Positions 56,906 to 64,000 of a stretch of 64,000 nucleotides of DNA are shown one piece after another. Under the pieces are notes generated by a model. The model had not been told where the DNA came from. It was given only the letters and a program-made list of their open reading frames with translations, and did no database searches. Source of the DNA: Penicillus capitatus (Eukaryota; Chlorophyta); NCBI GenBank assembly GCA_965649825.1, contig OZ287699.1:186001-250000 (forward strand), read 5' to 3'. The position numbers were made by a program, and so were the translations under genes. Every line of letters starts with the position of its first letter. Positions within the stretch are counted from its first letter, which is position 1.

Positions 56906-57945
56906 TCAGCAATAGCACGAAGCTTCTTTATTGTCTATCAAGTAGTACCAGATGCGATCCGAGGATTTCTTCTTGTATGCGTAGCACTTAGCGGGGTGGC
57001 CATTGTAGGAATCCGTTGGCTTGCAGCACGGTGCGTATGCTCCCTCGCATTTGAGGATGGTCTTCGATACAGCGTTGCCTCCACCGGCGGCTGTGGCGGT
57101 GCCTTGGGCGACGGCCAATGTTGAACTGGAAGCGTAGGTATCTGCGTTCTCTTTGTTCTCGGCATCGGCTTTGCCTTCGACGTATCCACTGTAGCCCGTG
57201 CAGTCGACTTTGGCGAACAGCCAGACAGACAGCGTGGCAATCACTTCGACACTGGCACGGGCATAGGTTTTCTGCACCACTTTTGCATAGCTGTTATCCT
57301 TGGCGCATGCTTTGGCCCAGGAATCGGCATAGGCGTAGGCAAGGGCCGCAATGGTGATTTCGATTTCAGCTGTGATATCTGCTTTGTCATATTTGTTAGT
57401 CGCCTTGGCGAGGGCTTTGAAAAAGATCCCCGCGACAGCTTCGGCATCTGCTTGAGCTCGCGCCTTGCCAAAACCGCATGCGCTGCCAGATCCTTGGACG
57501 CTCACGACGACTGAGGTCGTCGCATAGGCCTCGGCGATTGCTTTGCCGACAGCTTTGAGATCCTCTTCGATCAGTGAGTACGCCTTGAGGCAGTATCCTT
57601 TCTTTTCGCCCTGATAGACTGGGAACACATACTGATTGACCAACGCCTTGCAGAATTTGACTATCTCAGTTTCCACAGTCTCCGCTGTTGCCTGTCCAAA
57701 CAACATGAGAGGCCGAAAGGGGATCGATAGGATGTACGTACTCCGGACTTGGAGATGACAGTGGCGGTCGATACGCCTCCGGTGGAAACGACGCTCCCTG
57801 TGGCGTAAGCTTGCTTCAAGGCACGACCATTCGCCGCATGGGCGACGGCGCAGCATGCCTAAGACGTGCGGTTGATTCGTCGTGACATTCGAGGCAGACA
57901 ACGGTCGCTTACCAACAAGATAAGAACGGTGCTCAGTTTCAGCAT
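56906..57945 (-). CDS. Secreted alanine-rich, cysteine-containing protein
   Basis: The first exon (ATG at 57945) encodes MLKLSTVLILLL and splices to ACCAVAHAANG, a clear signal peptide. A second intron follows SKSG. The mature part (about 290 residues) is rich in Ala, Tyr and Lys, predicted helical (AIAEAYATT, AKALAKATNKYDK, AALAYAYADSWAKACAK), with scattered Cys and a Cys-rich end (CEGAYAPCCKP...ASCYC). I do not recognise the family. Regular Ala/Tyr spacing and secretion suggest a structural or extracellular-matrix protein; that is inference. Confidence 0.7.
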
Positions 57946-58748
57946 CTTCGCAACGAAGAAGTTCTTTTCCTGCCCACGAGAAACGCAGACATTCGGCGAA
58001 ACATCTTGGCCGACGGAGAGATTGGTACTTGGTAGAGATATCAGGCAGCGGCGGAGGTTGATGTCTTTATGATGGCACCGAACGACTTTGTTCGAAGGGC
58101 AGCTCTAGTTAAGTGACAGACCAGAGTAGTATCTGAATTGTTTGCAGCGCACTGACCAACTATGCGTTCTGAACACGCGTGGTGGTTATATAGCAGGCAT
58201 GTCCAGACCGTCGAGGGGCGCTGCATTTGCCTAGCTGTTTGTGGACCGTCGGTTCAAAGAGCGAATGAGAAGAAGCGCAGAAAGCTCGACCGTTGTTGAG
58301 GACTGATGGAAGAGTTGGTTAGGGGTCTGGATGTGACAGGTGCGGGATGGAGCGAAGGAGATACAGCGACGCAGGCCGCCGGCACAAAACTACTACTAAC
58401 TGCAGGGAACGAAACGGATATCGGCCCAGTGCTCGGTCCATACTGCGACAGTCGGGCCGCCTGCGTCAGAGCAACATAACAGCACCTGTCGTCCATACCA
58501 CATCCACCAAATCCAATCCGCCACATCCAACGCATCTACGTCTCGGGGGCAAGCGATGTCAATACTTGGTGGACCGAGATACCCACCCCTTTATCGTTCG
58601 TTGAAGCTAGCCACGCATTGTATCCGTCGTCTTTTGCCTTATGTTACGAACAACGTGATGGCGGCGCTTGTGTCATCTGGCGGCGCTTTTCGGGGAGAAA
58701 GGCAAAAGACATTGCATCGCGCCATTTGTTTAGAATGACGATTATTCG
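57946..58748. other. Intergenic region between divergent genes
   Basis: About 800 bp between the start of the secreted protein and the start of the next plus-strand gene. Short ORFs only. No recognised RNA gene. Confidence 0.5.
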
Positions 58749-60049
58749 ATGTCCTTCATTTCGCCCCCACGACGACCTCACTGTCTTCTGACATGGACGC
58801 GTGGGCAGTCTTTGAGACGTATGGACGTTATCGTTGGCGGCAAGAAACGCATGAAACGCCATAAGCGATCACATTTTGTCGTCGACACGGGTGCAGGTGC
58901 GCAAGGCACGGTAGCGGACTATCTTGTGTTTGGCGAGGCCCTCGGGTTCACGGTCGATGAATCGCTCAAACGTCTCGAAGCGAAGGCGTATCCTAACAAA
59001 CTCGAACTCAATGCGGAGGACAAGGCGGCGATCCAAATGTCCGTCACGTTGGAGAGAATTCATATCATCGGATGACATCTCTGCCGATGCGTCGTCAGGT
59101 TCCGAGAACGGGAGGAATTGCGTGCGAAGCAGACGGAGGAGATGGAGAGCGCCATCGGTGATGTGTCGGCGTACGATGAGGTCATGGAGAGGATGGGTAT
59201 CAGTGCAGATGAGAGACCGATCACCACCACACCTGACGCAGGTGCGAAAACCTCATTCTGGCGGCGCAACAGGAATATTGGCACACGACGAGGAGATCAG
59301 AACGATCTGTGCTGCAGCGCGGTCAAAGGGCTTAGGGACACACATCGATCTCGATGAAAACGAAGACCATCAAGCGGGTCATGACCCGCTGGAAGCTGAG
59401 ATCGACGAAGGTCCAGTCGCCATCGCAATCGCGATCGTTTTTTCCGAGCTTTGCACGGCGCTGTGTAGATATGGACTGGAATGCTATGACAGGAGGCGTA
59501 CAAGATTGGGAGGAAGAATTTTTTGGCCAGGAAATGGATGAAGAGCCGATGAGAGTGATCAGAAGGTCACATCACACAGCTGTCCCTCAGAAGAAGAAGA
59601 AGCCTGTCACACTAGCAATAAAGAGACCCACTCTTCTAGGGGAGAACGTGCTAGAGAATGGGCACATAAAGAAAGGTGAGGTCCTTTACTCTGTGCTCTC
59701 TTCTGAACTGGCGTGATCAATTTCGAAGCCGCCAAAGACAAGCGCAAGAAAACAGCAAAGCCGATTGCTCCGAAAAGGCCGCCTATGCATTTCGAAGACC
59801 AGGAAGACACCATACGCGCCTCTGAGCCAACGGTAGGCAGTCACATCATATCAGAGTGATGTGACGTCTCTTCTGGGCACGCTTCCGCAGGAAGGAAGAA
59901 ACGCGCCGCCGCCGCCCTCGGCGAAAAAGGTCCCCTTCATCACTTCGCAAACATCCGCCAATGTCGTCCTTTCAGGTACTCAAGCCAAAAGGAGAAGTGC
60001 GATTGCGGCCAAAGCCCGGGAGGAAGGGATATTCGAACACGTCTTTTGA
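58749..60049 (+). CDS. Uncharacterised charged protein, probably nuclear
   Basis: Five introns were placed by phase and splice signals. The product (about 350 residues) has a basic start (KKRMKRHKRSH), a conserved-looking domain (VVDTGAGAQGTVADYLVF...GFTVDESLKRLE), a Glu/Arg helix (TFREREELRAKQTEEME), an acidic segment (DLDENEDHQAGHDPLEAEIDED) followed by MDWNAMTGGVQDWEEEFF, and a basic Pro/Lys-rich tail ending EEGIFEHVF. I recognise no family. The charge layout fits a nuclear or RNA-associated protein. The start could also be the Met at RRMDVIVGG. The last intron (59834-59879) holds a perfect 9-bp hairpin. Confidence 0.6.
59840..59865 (+). repeat. Intronic inverted repeat, GTCACATCA / TGATGTGAC
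   Basis: A perfect 9-bp stem (59840-59848 with 59857-59865) closes an 8-base loop, TATCAGAG. Each arm is the word found singly in many other introns and gaps of this window. The intron therefore carries both orientations of the motif. Confidence 0.8.
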
Positions 60050-60246
60050 TGGTGACGGATGGGACAGCCGCTGAGATTTTTGATTAACGACGCATTCGTG
60101 TCCGTTTCATTGAAAGAGCGCGGTCGATTCGGCGCTTTCTTCGTTACTCTTGAATGCCGGCTTTCGTTTTCTGTCTCTCGTCACTCTCATTTCCCCGTTC
60201 ACGCTCTTTCCTCCCCTCTCGGCCGTCGTCGTCTCTTTTTGGTTGC

Positions 60247-62060
60247 ATGTCCGACGGCTTTGCGCCTTTTAAGAAAATCAAATTCTCGTTCCCCATTCGA
60301 AGAGATCACACGTCTTTTACTAGCAGGACCCTTCACGCGACAATGACGGACCAACATATCTCTGGACATATGTATCGAGTAATGGCCTGTCTTTTCATAG
60401 AGGCCAAATGAACTTTTGGACGACGGTTAGGTGCCGGGGTATATGGTATGGGATCACACTTTTCGGGTCCCGTTGAACTGGAGTGAGAAAAATGGAAAGG
60501 AGATTCAGCTATTTGCGAGAGAAGTAGTGTCTCCTGGCAAATCTCACACACAGCAGCCCTATCTACTATACTTGCAAGGCAGAGAATCGCACGCTCGGTG
60601 CAAAAGAGTGAGAATGCAAAGATAGGTGGACCTGGATTTGCGGCAAACTTGCCGATCGATGGAGGATCGTGGCTCAAAACAGCGACCAACTATTTTCGCG
60701 TTATTCTCATGGATCAGCGCGGAACAGGAAAGTAAGAATGCATCGCGTCAAAAGAGTGAGAAATGAGTGATGCTCACAAGACAGATCAACGCCCGTGACA
60801 TGTTGGAATCTAAAGAAGGTGGGCACAGCTGAGGAACAAGCGCATTATTTGAAGCACTTCCGATCCGACAGCATCATCCGCGACGCAGAATTCGTTCGTA
60901 AGACAATCGTGCCACGAACGACGCAGAACGGTCGCTGGAGCATCTTGGGACAATCTTACGGAGGATTCTGCTGCGTTCACTACCTCTCCGCTGCACCAGA
61001 CGGTAAGCCATCGACCGGCGGACACCATCCGTGATGCTGCGGATGGGTACAGCCTTGAGTGAGGTGTTGGTAACGGGAGGCATTCCGCCGGACATCACAC
61101 TGAGCAATTCGGCAGACGCTGTGTACGAACATACCTACGAACGCGTCATCACACAGAATAAGAAATTCTATCAGCGGTACCCAGGTACTGACTGCTCAGG
61201 AGATCGCGATGGGTCGTCTGCTGAGGGCGTATGGGATGGATAGGTGACGTGGAGGTCGTGCAGAAGATTGTACGTCATCTCATGTCTCAGTCAGATGGCT
61301 TCATCTCGTTGCCCTCCGGTTCTCGACTGACACCACGCAGTCTTCAGCTGCTCGGTTGTTTGGGACTGGGGTACGCTGGTGGGTTTGATCGATTGCATTA
61401 TCTATTGGAATCGGCCTTCGATGGCAATCGACTGAGTTATCGCTTTCTTAAGGTCACACGATCTCTCACACCTGTCACATCATGTTCACCATCGCCGAAA
61501 TGTAGAGCTATGAGTCTTGGATGAACTGGGAGACCAATCCGCTGTATGTGCTGTTGCATGAATCGATCTACAGTCAAGGACCGGCGACGCAGTGGGCGGC
61601 GCATCGGGTCAGGGAGAAGAAGTTCAGTGAGACGTTCGACGCCGTCTTGGCCACAAACCAAAATCGCCCAGTGTACTTTACGGGCGAAATGGTCTTTCCT
61701 TGGATGTTTGACGATTTCAAGGAGCTCGCTCCTCTGAGAGACACTGCCAATGCCTTGGCTCAGATAGACACCTGGACACCCCTCTACGACCTCGAGGTTC
61801 TTTCGCAGAACGTCGTCTACGCAGCGTCCGCGACATACTACGAAGTAAATGATCATCGGCGAGAATGTGTGACCTCATCATGTGTGAGATGTCAGGATAT
61901 GTTTGTGGATTTTGATTTGGCGCAGAAATCGGTTCAGCATATCAAAGGACTGCGTCAGTGGATCACGAATGAGTATATGCATTCGGGGCTGCGAGACGAC
62001 GGGAATAAGATTCTCGAGAGGCTTATTGGAATGACACGCGAATCCGTCTTAATACAATGA
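60247..62060 (+). CDS. Proline iminopeptidase (S33, alpha/beta hydrolase)
   Basis: Removes N-terminal proline from peptides. Landmarks: DHTFRVPLNW, the oxyanion motif QGGPGF (split by a GC-AG intron, 60579-60625), MDQRGTGKSTPV (intron 60732-60784 inside the Lys-Ser junction), the nucleophile elbow GQSYGGF, and the C-terminal ATYYEDMFVD...WITNEYMHSGLR, which carries the catalytic His. The ATG at 60247 starts a frame (MSDGFAPFKKIKF) that splices after HMYR into VPGYMVWDH; the Met at MTDQHIS is a possible shorter start. Seven introns of 47-70 nt. About 480 residues, close to plant and fungal homologues of this type. The RAD51-paralogue start lies 46 bp after the stop. Confidence 0.85.
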
Positions 62061-62106
62061 TTCCCCGTTGACACCTGTCACATCATCCGACGCACTTGCC
62101 GGTTCC

Positions 62107-63082
62107 ATGCCGCGTACACGCGAATGGCTGCGCGAGAATGCGGCTGCCGAGAGCACCTACCCAACGATCGAGCACTTTCTGACAGCGCCTGTCGTGGCGG
62201 CAGATGAATGTACGGAGGCGATTCTGAGTGAATTGGAGAGACGTTATGCGGCGCGTTTGATGACGGGAGTCGATCTGGAACGACGCATCCGCCATCCGCT
62301 GCGCCTTTCGACGGGCTGTAATGCCACCAACCGACGGCGCTGGTGCCGAATGTCTTCGTCTTAGGCGACGGGCTGGATGTAGTGCTCGGCGGTGGGTTGG
62401 CCGCCGGCCAAGTGACAGAGATTTACGGCCGCAGCTCGACGGGAAAGACACAATTCTGCCACCTCCGTACGTCCTCTCACTCCGTCGCCTCGCTCAGCGC
62501 GGCACCGTAGTATGCGCAAGGTGTATGTGTGAGGGGAAAAGAGTGATCTATGTGGACACGACGAATGCCTTTACGGCGCAACGGGTCGCGGATTTTGCGC
62601 AGGGCGAAACGCAACGGCTGCATCTGATCGACGTCTTTCGCCTTCATGACGTCTATGCGCTCCATCAGCTCCTCGATCAGCTGACGCTTCGAATCGACGA
62701 TCCGAGCAGATCACGGCCCGTCGTATTCATCGTCGATTCGATTTCGGCCCTGTTGACGACGGTTTCGAATTTTGACTCCCGTCAGAGCATGGCGCTGATC
62801 GAGTGTCTGGGTCGTGCCTTGCGACGTCTGGCCGACGATCACGACATCGCGGTGATGGTGACGAATCATGAAGTTGGTCGAGGAACGCCGAGAACGCATT
62901 CCCAAAGGGCGCCAGAGAATGGAGCGCCGGCGCTTGGTCATGTCTGGCGACACCAGGTCCATCGACGTGTCCACGTGCAGACGCGCAGCCAAAACTGGCA
63001 GTCGATTGAATGCGAATCCAGTCTCTCCTACATCCGTCTCGACAAAGACACCATCATGACAGTAAACGAATCCTCCGCTTGA
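62107..63082 (+). CDS. RAD51 paralogue (RAD51D/XRCC-like recombination ATPase)
   Basis: A RecA-fold protein of homologous recombination. An N-terminal helical domain (PTIEHFLTAP...AILSELERRYAARL) is followed by LRLSTGCDGLDVVLGGGLAAGQVTEIYG, with Walker A GRSSTGKTQ and Walker B PVVFIVDSISALL. An intron of 48 nt splits the Cys codon of STGC; a second lies after FCHL. VMVTNH marks the end of the ATPase core, and PALGHVWRH is the usual downstream motif. About 290 residues, the size of RAD51D/XRCC2-type paralogues. The GQVTEI wording favours RAD51D or XRCC3; I cannot decide. The stop is at 63080-63082. Confidence 0.8.
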
Positions 63083-63629
63083 GCAGATCTCGATGGCGAC
63101 CGCAACTCGATCGTCGCGAAAGCCGAAGATAAAAAAACGCAAATCGATCGATTGTCATCACAGACGTCATACAATTTGGCAAAACTGTCAAGAACCTGTC
63201 GCACGGTTGTTTTTCTTGTACTTGATAGTACCCGCCCACCCTTTGCTTGCCGTCGCCGGCATGCCGGTGCGCGTCCCGTTGTCGAATGTCAGCGTCGTCG
63301 ACAAACACAGCGAGCGCTTCACGAAGATTGACTCTTTAACGTAAAGCGCTGCGGGATTTTCCCCAACAGACGCGACTGGACACCTTCCATTTCGTTCTCC
63401 CGTTCCGCCAACGCCTTTATCGTACGACCTCTTCTCGGCGCATCGCTATCGAACGTCGCAGTCGGGAAAGCGTCTCTCGGACCAAGCGTGGCAAGGTCAT
63501 GGAAGAATTTCTCCGCGACGTGCGTCGTCTGGCGCAATCTGCTTACACCAAGCTCCACATGTTCTTAAAAGGGGCCAATCCTGTCGCCCTTCAACTGACA
63601 GGTGGACTTCGAGAGGGATCGGTGAAGGA
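63083..63629. other. Region before the last gene
   Basis: Overlapping frames are open on both strands (63319-63558 minus; 63340-63630 plus, reading EEFLRDVRRLAQSAYTKLH). Either could be an exon of a small gene or the 5' part of the next one. I see no family resemblance and do not call it. Confidence 0.3.
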
Positions 63630-64000
63630 ATGGTCGCTTGTGCCGTCACAGGTCTGCTGGGAATCGCTGCCGTTTTGGCCGGCGTCTATCATTTTCGTGC
63701 ACTACGACGGAGAAATCGCGGCAATATCCACAACCGACCTCCTCGGGAAACATGGAATCCGAACCCCAGACGTCACATCACCATGACATCTCCCTCTGAT
63801 CTGCTTCAACGAATGTGTCCTGTACAGTGTCGGGCGCGGCAAAGCCCGGATCGGGATTCGGCGGCGTGGGGTCGGAATCGGCCCCCGTTCGTTTGTGTGA
63901 CCTGACAAGCCATCTCCCTGGCATCAAGACTATTACCATCTCCGCTCCGGGCGTTCTCTTAGAGGAATGGGATCCTGAGAAGATCGAAGAGGGTGCCAAT
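63630..64000 (+). CDS. PEX22-like peroxisome biogenesis protein, 5' part only
   Basis: The frame from the ATG at 63630 starts with a membrane anchor (VACAVTGLLGIAAVLAGVYHF) and a basic stretch (RALRRRNRG). An intron seems to begin near 63813 (after RMCP). Beyond an acceptor the window ends with SHLPGIKTITISAPGVLLEEWD and PEKIEEGAN. The N-terminal anchor and the pattern (K-x-T-x-x-x-x-x-G-V-x-L-E-E-x-x-P-E-x-x-x-x-x-A) resemble plant PEX22, the membrane anchor of the ubiquitin-conjugating enzyme PEX4. The gene runs off the window, so this is a tentative call. Confidence 0.35.

Noticed and set aside
1-64000. CRISPR arrays, bacterial operons, phage genes
   Set aside because: Dense spliceosomal introns and a nuclear psaE show eukaryotic nuclear DNA; no regularly spaced direct repeats were seen.

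Overview
The window is nuclear DNA from a photosynthetic eukaryote of the green lineage. The best evidence is an intact nuclear psaE gene with a short plastid transit peptide and no preceding signal peptide (56360-56635). In red and glaucophyte algae this gene stays in the plastid. A starch synthase of the SSIII/IV type, also with a transit-peptide-like start, points the same way. Genes are rich in introns, but the introns are tiny (mostly 45-60 nt) and intergenic gaps can be about 120 bp, so this is a compact, intron-dense algal genome. I cannot name the species.

Region A (about 0.9-33 kb) is an accessory cluster built from two unusual gene families. The T family (T1 880-3659, T2 10556-13691, T3 15897-18547, T4 30223-32875) encodes a signal peptide, a trypsin-like S1 domain, a charged linker and ankyrin repeats, with one 99-bp exon per 33-residue repeat. 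The M family (M1 4513-6054, M2 6868-8437, M3 18849-20337, M4 on the minus strand 27179-25746, and an outlying M5 at 51797-53240) encodes two tandem MATH (TRAF-C-like) domains. M1 and M2 add a C-terminal RING finger with the same C2H2C4 spacing as animal MDM2. Within both families some members have lost the catalytic part: the Ser of T2, the Asp and Ser of T4, and the RING of M3, M4 and M5. T1 carries only an ankyrin relic. T4 has a stop codon, a frameshift and an insertion. T3 and T4 share a near-identical 487-bp tract. The pattern is that of a fast-evolving, duplicating locus.

Inside and beside this cluster lie retroelement-derived sequences: a zinc-knuckle plus retropepsin gene with introns (21951-23460), a broken LINE reverse transcriptase (23743-24668) and a stand-alone Gag-like ORF (54393-55568).

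Region B (about 34-64 kb) is mostly single-copy housekeeping genes: starch synthase, the CLP1 RNA kinase/cleavage factor, a GT90 glycosyltransferase, a GH37 trehalase, a 1,500-residue secreted beta-helix/multi-pass membrane protein, a pseudokinase, psaE, a secreted alanine-rich protein, an uncharacterised charged protein, a proline iminopeptidase, a RAD51 paralogue and a partial PEX22-like gene. CLP1 and GT90 converge on one shared TTAA stop. SSIII/IV-CLP1 and GT90-trehalase are divergent pairs with gaps of 121-131 bp. Starch synthase and trehalase both concern storage glucan/sugar use, but nothing in the layout shows that they are co-regulated.

Many introns, especially in region B, share two short words in either orientation (AAAAGAGTGAGA and TGATGTGAC), which suggests introner-like origin. 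Gene models were assembled by hand from splice signals, paralogue comparison and recalled family motifs. Exon borders in the T and M families are well supported by paralogy. Those in the pseudokinase N-lobe, the retropepsin gene and the last gene are not.
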